From Ciborinia camelliae (Eukaryota; Ascomycota; Leotiomycetes; Helotiales; Sclerotiniaceae), in NCBI GenBank assembly GCA_025890175.1, contig JANPYM010000005.1:2698768-2762767 (forward strand): a DNA stretch of 64,000 nt. The letters run 5' to 3'. The notes under the pieces were generated by a model. The model worked only from the letters and a program-made list of their open reading frames with translations. It ran no database searches and was not told where the DNA came from. The position numbers and the translations under genes are program-made. Below, piece after piece: positions 1-14,500 of the stretch (the first letter of the stretch is position 1; each line of letters starts with the position of its first letter).

Positions 1-1734
1 CAAGAATAGAATTGCGACATTTACTAACAAAGCTTCGAAGCTAAAGCATATCACGAAGACTCAATTCCAAACTCCAGATCTATAACTGTGCTAGCTAAGG
101 CCTTATGTGACATCATGGGGAGGGGTATGAAAGGGGGAAACGGAAAGTATTTATATACTTAAGTTGGAAGTTGTATCAGTTTATCTTACTTACTAGGTAC
201 CAACAATCGTGTAATCTCAGATTAGTACTGCTTTTCTATCAACCTGAACTTCAAGTGGCATATTAAATAACTATAAAATAAACATGTTTATCTGCTTTAA
301 TCTATTTCACCGTACAGAACTTAGCTATTATGGGATTTAGAATTGATGGTGGCAGAGATGGAAATTGTAAACATGTAGAGTATATGAGGCTTAAGGGGAA
401 AACAATCAAAGTAGTCTGAGTTTGAAGTTGAAATTGGGAGATAGTAATAAACAAGACGTTTATGATAAAGTGACATCGTGACTGAAATAATGGCAATAAT
501 AAGGCAAGATATAGCGATACTAACCGACTCTACCTTTGCATACCTAAGTAGAGACAATAATAATTCCTCTCCATCACGTTTCCCTTCATATAATAGAATC
601 AAGTATCAAAAGTCAAACTAAATAACTAGTAGCTCTATCCGTATATGATTCTACTCAAGCTGATAACCGGTCGAAGGTTTCAGTTTGGATGATTGAAATG
701 AATCCTCCATATTGATGTTATTGTTCTATTCTTGTATGTAGGGTTGAGCTATGTACAGTGGCAGTGTGGGATTATATACTACGGGATACGGGATTAGCGT
801 TTCCATCAGGTTCTTTGGGTTGTTTTAAGCTATCTTGAAGATTTATAATAAGCTTTCAGTAAGACTTTACATCATCTGTCGTCCCAAAACACTCTCCATC
901 ATGGTTAAAAATGTATAAATACTTCGCTATCCGGCCATTGCCCCGATTCTTTCAAAAGCTATCACTAAAGGATACTACATCAATAAATGGAGTATTCTAA
1001 CTCTTTCTCATCATAATGCTATACAAGAAGGTTTTTCTAGAGGCTAGGGGAGAGTTCAGGGTTTGGATGAACTTGGAACTGGAACTAGGAGAGATATGTT
1101 CAATAGTATGGATATAGAATCGGTAATTTTATAGAAGATTAGTTTGACATCAATGTTAGTGAATAATTGAGGTTTCATATGGATTTAGTTCAGTGAGATG
1201 ACGGATGTAAGTGACGTTAATAAAGATGACGATCAATGGATCTAAAAGATGACAATAGTGGAGACAAGAAAGGAGAGTGACGGCCACCAATGAATGGGTT
1301 TATCTACAATGTTGAGAGTTGGAACATACTTGGGCACCTAAAGCCAAGAACAGTATACTCGATCATCATTAAACAAAATACGGATAGCTTCTCCAACGGC
1401 AATGAACGAGAATGTATTGGGAGAAAGATAGGAGTTTATATACTTCTAAAGAAACTAATAGCATTAGTTCGATAAATAGTTAGATGTCAACTCAAGTAAT
1501 ATACTCTCATCAAAAATAATAGCTCTGCATGCTTGCTTACCTAAGAACACCTGATTAATTATCAAAACATTAATTTTTGTTGCGGTCCTTCTTTACCAAT
1601 GAATTTTTCGGTTCTCTAACCGACAGAAAATCTATTGGTTTTGTTGGAAGGGGATGTGGATTGAAGATCTAAATTGGGATTGTTTATACTTGAAACAAAA
1701 TAGAAGAGTTTCGAGACGGGAACAAAAACGATCT

Positions 1735-2091
1735 CTTTATTTTATTATATTCGAATTATGTGATTATATATTTTAATATTATATTTTAAAAATATAATAT
1801 ATATAAATTATATTATAAATATAATAAAATATTATAAAATAATATATATAAAATATAAAAAAAATATTATTATAAAAACTTTATACAATAAATTTAATAT
1901 AATTATATATTATATATTATTATAATAAACAAATCTATAAAGTTTGAAACGTATTTTTTTATTTTTAAAATATTTATAATAATTATATATTAATCTTAAA
2001 AAAAAAATTATAAATAAAAAATAAAATTAAAATGTAATATATATTAATATATAATTATTATAAATATTTTAAAAATAAAAAAATACGTTTT
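1735..2091. repeat. AT-only block, probable RIP relic
   Basis: About 350 bp is almost entirely A and T, in sharp contrast to flanking sequence with normal C and G. Such blocks in ascomycetes usually derive from repeats degraded by C-to-T mutation. The block contains the long inverted repeat listed separately. No coding remnant can be read. Confidence 0.6.
1947..2090. repeat. 48-bp perfect inverted repeat with a 48-nt loop
   Basis: Bases 1947-1994 are the exact reverse complement of 2043-2090, with 48 nt (1995-2042) between them. Each arm starts at its outer end with AAACGTATTT, so the only G and C in the arms are the paired outer CG. The structure could fold as a 48-bp hairpin or cruciform. 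It may be a collapsed foldback element or the two ends of a degraded inverted-repeat transposon. The arms are compositionally simple, but a perfect 48-bp match is unlikely to be chance. Confidence 0.85.
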
Positions 2092-5000
2092 AGGTTCTAT
2101 AAGTTTGCCCATTATAGTATAAGCAAGGTCCTGAGCTAATACTACGCTAGTCTAGTCCCTATGTGACCTGTTAAATCCACCCCTGTTACTCCGACCAATA
2201 CTCAGATTATTATGCTTACATAACGCCCCCTAATACCTTGTAGTATCCCCCGGGCCTCCAGAAAGTTTCCAAATAGGAACGTAGGTAGAAATACCTCCTG
2301 CTTTTCCTTTTTTGAGGAAGTTCTTTCTGGGAAAAGAATACCAAATCTTCTCAAAATATAGAACAGGACAGGACTTGATGTGAACAGTACTTTATATGTA
2401 TTTTAGACTAGATATAGAGCGAGGAGGTAGTCTTGAAGAGTGGAAATTGTATGTTCATTTTCATTATGTGTAGCATTGCTTTTTCTTTTTGAGGATAGCA
2501 TGGTAGTGACGAGAGACAGTGATGGAAGTTCTCTAGTGAATGACAAAAAGAATTCGTTGTCCAAATAGGTAAGAATACCAATTAGTTAGGTGTTCTTATC
2601 TCTCGGTATGATGGCAATTCAGATGGCATCTAAAGTGTCTAATCTGGAAATTTTGAAGCTAAATTCACAATCCGGACTTGGTTCAAAACTCTTTATCTTC
2701 TAAATAGCCAGGTTAGCCAAGGGCCAGGTGCCAGCATGTTCATGGCTCACGCCCTACCAACTTTCTCCATGTTCTCTCCTCTGTGAATTCTCATACACAA
2801 AAATCTTCTACGCATTAGTATAAATAACCACCCACGAAGAACCATCCGACTCTTAGCTATAAACATACCATTCGCTTTTCAAACTTACACAGGAGTGCCA
2901 ACTTGTTTCAATGACCGAAACGGCCTGTTCTCAACTCCCAGGGACTTGACAAAATTTGATATGATTACTGGGTTTCATGGGCGTGCTAGTCGAGCAGAAA
3001 TCTACATCCTAGATGGTATGAATGAAGTATATGAATAGTGATGGTGAGAATACGGAAGGATGAAATGATCATGATACTAATGTTCCTATCAGTTGACGAT
3101 AATGAGAAAGGTGATGTCCATCAACGAATAATCAACTTTCTCCCCCCCCCCCTATTTTTGCTTCCAGGCGGTAAAGTCGCCATACAATTGCATAAAAATT
3201 TAGTTCGAGACTCCATGGGTTCACAGTCTTAAAGGCTTCGAACTTTGCACCTTTTTCTATTGATGGAAGGGAATTGAAAGGAGGGATTTTTGGCGTTATA
3301 TACTATTACTATTTCTTCAAGCAATTCCGAACAAAGCTACATTGAAATAAAAAATGAAACCCTATTTTCACGGTTTTCTATCTACCAAGAATGTAAAATA
3401 TTGCATAATGAATAAATCAAAAAAGTGGCCGCGCCGCCGCGAGCTATATAAATGATTAACTCTATCTTCTTTCTAGTTCGCAATCAAAAGTCGAGGATTT
3501 ACCACAGTTGAAGCTTCTTTAGGAGACTTCCAACCATCAGAATAAGAAGAAATTATAATTCAAATCACATAGGAAGTCATACTTGGGAAGTTGGGAGTGT
3601 GTTTGTCTATTTCGATTTGTCAATCGGGATTTTGATATGAAAAATGACAGTGACTTGATAGTGAAACTTAAACGATTGAAATAAACAATCTGCCACCGCT
3701 AGGTGGTTTACCTTACAACACTCTTCGTTTCAAGACGAATCCCACCTACAGCTGTTCATGCTGGTTGACGGAATGTATATCATAGAGTAGCTTGGGAGCG
3801 ATGAGTTTACTTATATACTTCTGGCATGTATATTCTTTCGGTACTCTCATGCATTGTAAGTCTTACCAAATTTACCAGCTTATTATTTGCACTCACTAGT
3901 TTCCACGGGCTCTTAGCTATATAAAGTCTCCGATCTATCTACTTATCAAAGATAAAAACTTTCATGGAGAATTATAGAAAAGTACAGGGTGTGATAGTCG
4001 GTATTCGAAATTAGAAAGAAAAACAAAGATAGTATAAAAGAAATAGTACAATCAGTTTATCAGAAATCAGTTTATCAGATGTAAGATATTTCAACAAACC
4101 GTTTTCTCTAGATTCCACAGTCACAGAAGATCGCTAGTGGTAAATCACAAGTAACAATTCCTTTCTTTTCACCATCAAAAAGTTCCTTGATGTAAATATT
4201 TCGTTGAAAAAGCAACAGCAATCATAAACCCATAGGGTGACTCAAACTTCTTTTCACCTCTCATCTATATCAGTAAAATAAATTTATTTACCTATGGATT
4301 CAGAAATGTTGAATTTTCCGGCTTACATATCCGTCAAGTTATTCTCCATTTGGTTCTTGCTAACCTTTCATCTCTTATGAGATTATCCGCTTTGGTCTCT
4401 AAATAAGATGTATATTTATATAGGTATCTAGATATCCAACACGAATTAGTCTTGGCTAAAGGAAAAATAACAGTGTATTCTAAAGACACTTTTTAAATTG
4501 GCATCCCAATTTTTGTGTGAAACAGCGTGACACTTGGGCATCACTCAATGAATGGAAAGATGAAGATCATGAGATTCTCCGGGATTTGATAAATTAGATT
4601 ATAGATATGAAGAACATCAGAAGTGTATGTTGATAAGACGTATCATTATTTTGCCAGACATATTTCTCCTTTTCTTGTTTGATGGTGGAATCGTTGAGAT
4701 AATGACAGAGATATAATCTACAAGTATCAAGAAATTCCCCCCTCCATTTCAACTAATCTCTATTCTTTTTATCCCTAAGTACTGCTCTCTTTTGATTAGA
4801 AATATATCTCGAAGTCTACAGTAACAACTCCATCAGTGATTCTTTTCTTAGCCGTGACACATTTGATGGTACTACAGATGGTTATTAAAGCTTTATATAC
4901 TTAACATTGGGATCAAGCTAACTATTAAAATTTAATGGGATTACAAGGTGGATGATGGGAGGTTCCCAGGTGAGGATAATTCAGGAATTCTGGCCCCGGT

Positions 5001-6544
5001 CTGAGTTTGTGGGTGAATGATATTATCCTATGTTTTGAGAGAGGAAAGTTTTCTAATAGTTAACTATATAAAGTCCAATATTCCTTTCCTTAATCCCCCC
5101 AAAACACGTCCAGAATCGCCATGGTGGCGTTCTTATGGGGTCTGCTGTGCGTTTGTGAGTGTATCACGATGTTTATTGTTATAGGTTTATGAACATAGAT
5201 AGATATTAGGAGCATCAAAACTCTTTTGCATGGGTGTATAATATTACTTCCTTCCACTGGCAACAAAATAGAGGTAGATGATCATGAAAATATCTCATAT
5301 TTATCAACAACACGACGAGCGACAGCACTTGTGTACAGGAGACAATAATAGTTCAATACCTACCACGCAGCTTCTCTCCCTCCCCCTTCCTCCCCAATTT
5401 CTTCTACTCCTTGTATATTTATCTTAGTAAATGAATGCACCAAACTCAGGAAGTGTTTTGAAATTTGACCTGATGCCTGGATATATCTAGGCCATTTCAA
5501 AAATATTGCGGTGTATGGAGAGAGTAGATGAAGTCTTTTATATCACTGACATTATTACTGATGTCTGCAGGACCTTGTTACTCGAAAGGTAATCTTACTA
5601 TAGGTAAAGCTATGGAAATAGAATGAACAATACTCTACAATGCAACGAATATTTTCCCCATCTCCAGAGATCAGAAGCAATAATACCTCTATGTATTTAG
5701 AGACGAGCCCACAAAAGACTAGATTTAGTAGATATATAAATTCTCCCATTTCCGAAAAGCTTTTCAAGTTCTCCATCACACAAATGGAAAGCGAGCTGAA
5801 CTTATGTCATGTGATATTTCCAGATTTTTAGAATACATACTCAATAATATCATTGAAAAAAGAAGATGCGTTTCAGAAAGGGCAAAAGTAAAGTTGTTGA
5901 ATGCTAGGTTGCGGAATTGAAGAGTTGAGATTTTAGTGAGAATGACTGACCGGTTGGTAGTCAGCTGAACCGTGACAACAACAAAAGAAATAGTGGCTGA
6001 CTTGTGCAACCATGAATCTCCTGTTCCTTTTGTGGAGAATCTTGTTTCTCCCTCAGAATGATGAGGGGAGGGACTTCCCAATAAGTGCTATCTCATATTC
6101 CTACTGCCAATCTCCAGCAATCTTCATTCATATATTTGCAGTGTGGAGGAAATACCTGGTACTAGGTGCTTTTATATGAGATAAAATTGCACCGGCTCCG
6201 ACCTCCAGCTAAGAAAGTTTGATTTGATAAGAAAGAAGTGAATCATGGTCGAAACCCGGAGATACCTAGGGATGGCCTGGATTCAAGATGAATAAATCTA
6301 GATGAAGGAATTATTGATGGATCTAGAGACAGGAAATTACTATATAAAGGCATCACTAGTTCAAGATTATCGTTCTCTTAATGCTAGTACATCGAACCAG
6401 ATTGAAATGCCTAGGGGCAAGCGACTTTCAGTGGCTTTCAGCTCTCAAATCTAGTTAGAGGTTATATATCAATGCAAGAATGCTTTATATATCACCAAAA
6501 TGACTTAACTTGGATGTTACAGTCAGGGACAAGCAAACCTCACC

Positions 6545-7135
6545 TAAAAAATTTCTTTTTTTTAAAATTGATTTTTTTTTAATATAAAATATACAGATTT
6601 TTAAACTGATTCTAATAATATAAAAATATTTTTAAAATTCCATTCGGAATAGCTTCAAAAATCAAAAAAACAAAATCCCAAAATCTGAACTGTCGTTACG
6701 TAATCATCTGATTTATAAGCTATACTAGATCGACGACACCATTTATATATAATCTAATTATATCTCTCGATTCGTCTAGCTTTCCTTTATTATTCTATAC
6801 TATATAAATTCTAAAAAATTCTAAAAAATTAAAAACTAAATAATATTATATAATTAACTTTTTCCTTTTTCCCTTTTTGAAAACCATTACCCTTTTCAGC
6901 TAATCACTTCGAACGATAGTATTTCATCATATACAATATATAAATTTGAACGATAATTCTAATCCTTCAACTGTCGTCACGTGACGCTCTAGAATTTCCT
7001 GTATATTAAATATTAAATCAAATATATATCGAATTGAAATTTTTATTGCATATTTGAATTCCTCGTATTAATCTATATATTTTGAACTAAAAAAAATTAA
7101 ATTTAAAAGCAAAATAAATTTAAGTAAACTTTGCT
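6545..7135. repeat. Second AT-rich block
   Basis: A patchy AT-rich stretch of roughly 590 bp with long A and T runs, interrupted by short normal islands such as the one around 6680-6760. No coding potential and no clear repeat ends are visible. A degraded repeat is the most economical reading. Confidence 0.4.
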
Positions 7136-8561
7136 TGTTATCGACTGTAGTTATTCCCGCATATGATGAAAGTGAGACGCGATACAAATCAATAGCAATA
7201 ATTATATTAAACTTCCGGATTCCATCGAACAACCGGAACAACCAAAAGAAAATTGTGTGATCCCCATCTTCCCAATCAGTTTTATTCTTTTAGACATCGA
7301 CTTCAAACATGAACTACGAGCCGCCAACTTTCAATCCTTTCATCGGATTGTGTGTACAGATGTTAGCCATTGGTTTCAGCTCAATCGGAAGGATGGCATG
7401 ATTTATATACCCCATACAAAAAACTGGGAAAGAGCTTGTAAGTAGGTATGTACTATGTAGGCATTGGAGTACAAACTTGAAAAGGCGGGGCTTATAGAAA
7501 AAAGACAGACAGTTTGGATATTCAAAATAATATACCTATCTAGTTAACAAGGACATACCCACCTCAAAAGTATCTCTTTATTCGGGACTCTAATACTATT
7601 TATCTGATAGAATTAATATAAAAGGTATTTCCACTCCTCCATTGACTATCTTATCCCCACAATCAGCCAAAACAACATCCTGGGTATCGTTTGAGGATGA
7701 AAGATTTCAGAGTCAAGGATTGAGGTTTAGGCCTGGAATGTCAGAGGTTCTTTTTAATTCTATTTAACCAGAGATGGTGGTGAAGATGCATTATCGATGA
7801 CGGTGATGATTTTTCTTCTTGATCAATGGTAATAACGGGATGTTTACTACGACGACGATGATTTAAATGAATGAGTAGCGTGAAGAATTTTTCCCCGTGC
7901 GGCAATTTCTCAATGGATTCATACAAACCGAGGCACTTGGATGGTTTCGGTTTCTTCTTTCTAGATCTTGGTGGAGAGCTCACCCAGACGAATGACGTTA
8001 CAGATAGATTGAAGTTGTTGTTTGTGAGGCATTGCCTTAATATAAAAATTATTAATCGTATATACCTGGGATGACCAGTAATACGGTAGGAAGGAAGTAC
8101 TAGGGTTCTGCCCTTATATGCTACTCCCCCATACCCTATGCGGCATAGCTTACCACGTGATCCCTGGTCGTGTGACCGCAAACCATGTGACCTGATTCCC
8201 CAATAAAAATATATATTTTTATATTAACATATCCCAGTGATCAATGGGCCGTCATACCCGGCTCGGATAATTCGTGTTTACTAACCAATAGGGATCCGCG
8301 TGAACCATTTCTTCGCATAGACTAATGGGACTTAACCGATCGGACGCCCAGGGCTAGTATATTTGGATAGAATACATTTCAGGCTATATGGGTCTTGCCG
8401 ACTCTAGTATTTTGAATCACACTTCAAGGCCAAGTTTAATAAACTGATGTATTCCGACATAAAAGTAAACGTACCTAATGTAATAAAAAGGTAGGGAGAA
8501 CGAAAATAAAGCCCATCATCAACAACTAGGCTACCTGTACAACACCCATCAAATGCGATTT

Positions 8562-11500
8562 CTATAAAACATCGAAGAGGAACCGATACCCCGGCTCAAC
8601 CATTTCCTCCCAATCTCTCATTCCCGGTCTCAAATACAAATCATGAATATGATCCTCTCCCTCTAATGGTAAGAAACCACATGTAATATTATGGTTCTTC
8701 AATTCCGCCACGAACTTCTCGGCATCGGCGAACGGCGCCACTTGATCTCGGGTGCCATGGATAATGAACGTCGGGACGTCGTAATTTCCACAACGGAGTT
8801 GCGCGAGAGGACTAATGGCGTGGATTTGTGCCTGTGTGAGTTGGTCAAGCGTTTCGGATAGTGTGGCTCCAGAGCGAGGTAGTCCATTTAGAAGGAGTGG
8901 GAGACCAGTGCCCTCTTTGAACATCGAGAGAAGAAGCTCGGAACGTGGGTCTCCCGGACGAACCCAACCGAGATTAGTATTGTCACCGATGGCAGAATCA
9001 TAGTTTGTGATCTAGAGTTGAAGTTAGTATACAGTATATTGTAAGAAACAAGCTCTCCGGCATTGATGTATCGCCGCTGTTGATATAAGGGCTGGTGGGA
9101 TTTTTAGAAGAGGGGCAAACATACGGGCTTCTTTGAAAGAGCAGAAATTATCCTTTCCATACTCATTTTTCGGGCTGGGAGTTTCGAGGGACGATTCATA
9201 CCGAGCTCTATTTCGTTCAACCATATCAGTATTAATTCAAACGCATTGAGCAGCTAGACGACTGACCTTTAGATTCAAAATCTACTGGCGAGTAAAAGCT
9301 TAGCACTGCAGTTGGTGGTGTCGTCTTGGCTAGCTTTGCGGTCCAACCTATCGACATGGCTAAGTGGCCTCCAGTCGACCAACCAATTACCACCACTTTG
9401 CTCTTATCTACCAATAACCCATGCCTAGCAGCGATCTGTGGAAGCACGTTTTTGCACCATTGATAAGCATCATACACATCCGTCATGGGTCCGTCAACCA
9501 GATTGATCTCGGGGCAGAGCCGGTAGTCAATGCTCACTGGGAGGTATCCATTGGCCAAAAGATATTGCGTCTGAATTGGCCGAACAGCCTTTCGAGAGAG
9601 TGTAATATGGCCTCCGCCGTGGATCATGAGAGCTGGACAATGTATCAGTCATATTCCATAGATTGGCGGCAAAGACTTATATGCGTACCGACTGGCATGG
9701 GCGATGGAGGGGTTGTTCGAGGGAAAAAAACATCTGCCTCGATTGAAAGATCACTCACCTCTTTATATACAATAGTCTCTTGGCGATATGATGCATCCCG
9801 ACTGCCGACTGTGTTTGGAAATGCCTGTATACTCTCAGGTATGTCCCACTGCTTGCACGACGCTACAAGCAGTTGTTGGCTGTTAGCTTCTGGCGCCAAG
9901 CCTTTAGAGTAGTCGGTTGAGCTAAATCCCGCTTCTTTGAATGTCGACATCCAGGCCTCAGCTGGTTGAAGAGGGTAGGTTGTTTTCCCTTCAGCTAGCC
10001 ACCAGCCGTCAAGCAGGCCAAAGCAGATATCATACCAATCTATAACACGAGTAACTTCAGAGAGAACAATAAAACCACCTTGCGTCAAAGTCTCTCTGAG
10101 TCTGCTACACGATGCAGTGCGGTTCGTCGTTGCATGTACACAATTGGCGCTGATTACAATGTCAAATCTATTGCGGAAGTCGCTCGAGACATCCTTTTCC
10201 AAGTTAAACGTGGCGAATTTGATCCATGGATATTGCTGGAACTTATTTTTAGCCTTAGCGACCAGGCTGGATGACATGTCCGTGAAGGTATATTCAACAG
10301 CAATCCCGGAGGAATCTAGCGCTTTTGCAAGTCTTTTTGTCGTTCCCCCGGTACCTGCGCCCACCTCCAGAATCTTCAACGGTCGGGCGTTTCGTAACCC
10401 ACGAGTCAAGCTTGTTATGAATATCACCAGCTGCTCTGTGAGTGTCGACAGCATTGGAGACTGAGCATAGAAATTTTCCATTATTTTCAGAGACGCGGGG
10501 CTTCCGAACATGATGGACACAGGGTCTACTGTGCCACTCAAATAGTCAGCGAGTTTTGGACCGGTAAGGCTGATCAGGTTTGTTTCGTGCTCATAATCCG
10601 GAAATTTCTTTCGAAACCCTTCGACCAATTGAGATGATGGCCTCGTGTCGATAACACGGCTGCCGCGCTTGAGGCTACCTGTTTGATCTCTGAAGATAAC
10701 ACCATGTTTTTGGAGGATCTCCCAAAGCCTGTTGACGAGTTTATCGTATTTTTGTGGTAGATGTGGTAATTGCGAGACATTGCTTCCTGGAGGACAATTT
10801 GCAAGATCGACTCCTAAAGCACCAAAACCCTCGACTATATATGCGAGTAATAGTTCATCCTGAAAAGGCGCTACGTCTGACCAGTAGTTACTAAATCTCT
10901 GCATTTTTGCAGAGTCATCGAAATGGGCATCAGCTAATTTTAATGCACTGAAAGGGTTTGGCAAGTCGAGGTTCTCATCGTGTTCTGATCTGGTAGTCGA
11001 GTTGATATTTCCATTTTGAACAATATTTTTGATGATATGTCGTTTCTGGCCCTCGGGATTATTGATGTTCAAACGTGTCATGAGATCTTTTACCGTACAA
11101 TCCAGAAGGGTTTCCTCGAAACGTACAGAAAACGATTCTTCCAACTCTTGTTTCAGATCAACTAGCGATAGCGAATCGATTCCAATATCGGGTAGTGCAT
11201 CACCCTCTTTGATATCCTCAAGTTTAGCCCCTGAGATATCAGCGAGGATCTGCAAAAACTTTTGATAATGTTGTGCAGATTCACGATCGTCTGAGTCGTG
11301 TAGGGAGCTTTTGGTCTGCTCGGTAATTGGGCGTAGCATAGATTCAGTTTGGCTGGGTAGCATGTTGCCCAAATTCAGACCATCAAGACGCTGATAAAGG
11401 TCACTCAGATTGCTGGTGACTAGATCATCGGGAGATATCACGAACTCAAACCTGGTCAAAAGCTCTCCAACAAGCTCAACCGATGCCAGAGAGTCTAGTC

Positions 11501-14500
11501 CCAAATCTACAAGCATTATATTCGTAGGTATATCTGATGCATTAGCTCCGGTATACTCGGCTATCAAGTCTCTTAAGCTTGCCATATTACTATCCGTCAC
11601 AGGAGTAATTGTGTCGGGCGTATTTACTCCACCGCCGGTCGTGCTCGATGCCTCTGAAGTTTTGATTGAGGTCTGACGTGGAAGATCCCCAGCAGGTTTC
11701 GAATTCGTTGAATCGAGAGCTTTTTCCAGCTTTGAAATTGGTAACTTTGCAAATCGACAGCCACAAAGCATCGCCACTAGACCGCCATCCTGTGAAGAAA
11801 CAAAAACATCTCCCATGGGTTGCCCATCCTGAGTAAAGCAGAATTTTGCGTAGACGCGCCAATCCTTTGCATCTGTCATGTTGCAAGCCGGTGAAATAAC
11901 AGTATGCTCTATGCCAACCATAACCATAACTTCTTCCTTTGATACGGCAGAGCTACTGTTCATCAGTAATCCGACAACCTGGATAAATGCATCGATAGTG
12001 ACGGTATCACAAATAAGCCACGATGTGCTCTCTTCTCGACTTGGCTGATCTTCTGGGACACTGATTGTGGCAATTGCTTCCCACTCATCCATCTTCACTC
12101 TCTTGATGCCTCTGAAAAAAGGTTCATAGTCAACAACCAGATGGAATAGACCATAAGCGCGTTTTGACATTAAGTTTTCTGCGTTTTCGTCCTTCTCCAA
12201 TTTCTCGATAGGCCCAGCAATAAGTCGCTGAAAAGTATCAGGCAACGAGTCAGGAAGCAGGGCAATGGCGCCACTGGCATGAAGTACTTGCTTTGGCTTT
12301 GTAGTATTTGGGTTTGAAGTACAGATAGTAAATCTCCACGACCTTTCGGCTCTATCTGTCTTGACCAGCTGCATCACAACCTCACCCTTCGGATAAAGAC
12401 CAAGAGCAGCGTGGAAATCAAGCTTGTCGAAAACAAGACTTTCATTTTTGATGTCTCCAATCAAAAGCTGGATAGCCATCACGACGCATTCCATATACAT
12501 GGATGCTGGGCATAGGGGCCTTCCTCGAACTGCATGGCCACCAACAATCTTTGAGAATCGTTGGCTTTCAGTGTTCACCAAAAACTCCGCAACTCCTGGC
12601 TGTTCGAGAATTGTTGCTCTTATCGTAATCAGTTGAGGGAGATATCGTAATGGCTCTTGTAATTGCGTATCTTTTGCAACGTTTGAGCACGTTTCCTGCA
12701 TTTCAATGGTCCTGTCGATATTTTCTCGCCAGTGCAGAGTTCTTTCAAATTGATATGGCGGCAGCCATATCTGCCTAAAATCTGGCGCCAAACTTGGCAG
12801 GAAGCTCCAATGAGTTAAGGAGATGCCGCTTTCCCAAAGCGCTGATACAGTAGCCGAAATCTCCTCGGCGGCATTTCGATCATTTTGTATTCTTACGGCA
12901 TGGAAGGTCGTCATTTCTGGGGTTTCAAATGCTCTCTTCGCCATCGCTATAATTGGTGTATTAATTCCTGCTTCCAGCCAGATGGATGATCCTAAAGAAT
13001 TTTCGAGTCTTCGTACAGCGTTGGAAAAATAAACGGAGTTCCTCGTATGACCCGAAACACTGTAGCTTTTCATAGAGGAGAGACGCTCAGCAGTGCACAG
13101 TTCCAAAGGAATTTTGGGCTCGTTCCATTGAAGAGACTTAGCAACATCAGTCAATTCATCCAGTATTGGGTCTACAAGTGCCGAATGGAAGCCATGACTC
13201 GTGCGGACTCGCTGTGATTTGATATGTTGAAAGTTTGGTTCTGTTCTTATAAGTTCTTCAGTAGCTTCGATAATTGCCAACGTGCCTGCCACAACCAAAG
13301 ATGTTGGCGAATTGTAACATGCAATTTCAATATTCCCATTACAGCTAGCTTGCAAGCGGGTAGAGATAGTTTCAAATTCATTGGCGTCGCAGTGTAAGAG
13401 TAACATGGCACCCTTTTCCGATCCCCATTTGTTATGAATTAGGTTCCCTCGAGAGGCAATTAGAGTGATACTGTCAGACAGAGACAGAACTTCTGACACT
13501 GCCAATGCTGTAAGTTCCCCCAGACTGTGACCGATGATAGCGCTGATTTTCAAGCCGGCATCAATCCAACACTTACCGCATGCGTATTGCATGGCAAAGA
13601 TGCTACACTGCAAAGTAACAACATCATCTATGGACTGTGTTTGGAAGATGGCGGGAATGATAGAACGAAAACCTAAACTCTTTATTTGCTTATCGCATGC
13701 GTCAATGTACGATCGAAATCCCGGGTATGTATCATAAATGGTTTTGCTCAAAGCGACTTTGTTGTCGCTCTGTCCACTGAAGCAAAGCACTATAGGCTTG
13801 GATGATTTGTGAAACTGCCTAAAGCTCGACGGATTGATAGAGCCCAGCTGGCCGGCCAAATCTTTGGTGTTTTTTGAGGTGATGCTAACATAAAACTTCT
13901 GACGTTGTCTTTTCTCGTTCAAAGTATACGACACATCGCGAATGTTTATCGTGTTAGACTCCTGGCGCAAAAATTTGCTCAACACCCGAGCTTGATCGAG
14001 AAGGCTGTTCTGCGAAGCCGCACTGAGAATGACTGGGTATAGCATACTAGCATCCTTGACATGGTGCTTGTGTTTCTCATTCTGTTCATTTTGTGGAAGT
14101 TCGCAGCAAATAAGAGCACAATTGGACCCAGCTGCACCGTAGCTATTGACAAGAGCGGCGCGAAGCGGCACGTTCCAGTCAAGAACGCTCCGGCTGATGT
14201 CAAGATTGTCTGGTTTCAGGCTGGAAATTTTTGGATTCAGTTGCTGATGATTTGCCTGCGGTGGAATTTTCCCATGCTTTATCATAGCAAGAACCTTGAT
14301 TAAGCCAGCAACACCTGCTGCGGTTTCACAGTGACCAATGTTGCCTTTAATGGAACCGATTTGAACGGTATCTGGTCTAGAGGAACTGCCAAAGATAGAT
14401 CGGATGCTTTCTATCTCTAAAGGATCTCCAGCTTGAGTGCCTGTTCCATGAGCTTCAACATAAGTTACCTGCTCTGGCTGAAGACCGGATTTTTCAATCA

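Larger units (their letters stand above)
1..8561. other. Gene-poor region flanking the PKS
   Basis: No ORF here looks like a gene. The longest open frames (up to 146 codons, 7741-8181 on the minus strand) show no domain, biased composition or splice-compatible continuation. The stretch holds two AT-rich blocks (about 1735-2091 and 6545-7135) and otherwise ordinary AT-leaning DNA with scattered 'ctatataaag'-like strings. At about 8154-8192 there are several CACGTGA/CATGTGA-like strings. It looks like degenerate accessory DNA; RIP is an inference from composition only. Confidence 0.6.
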
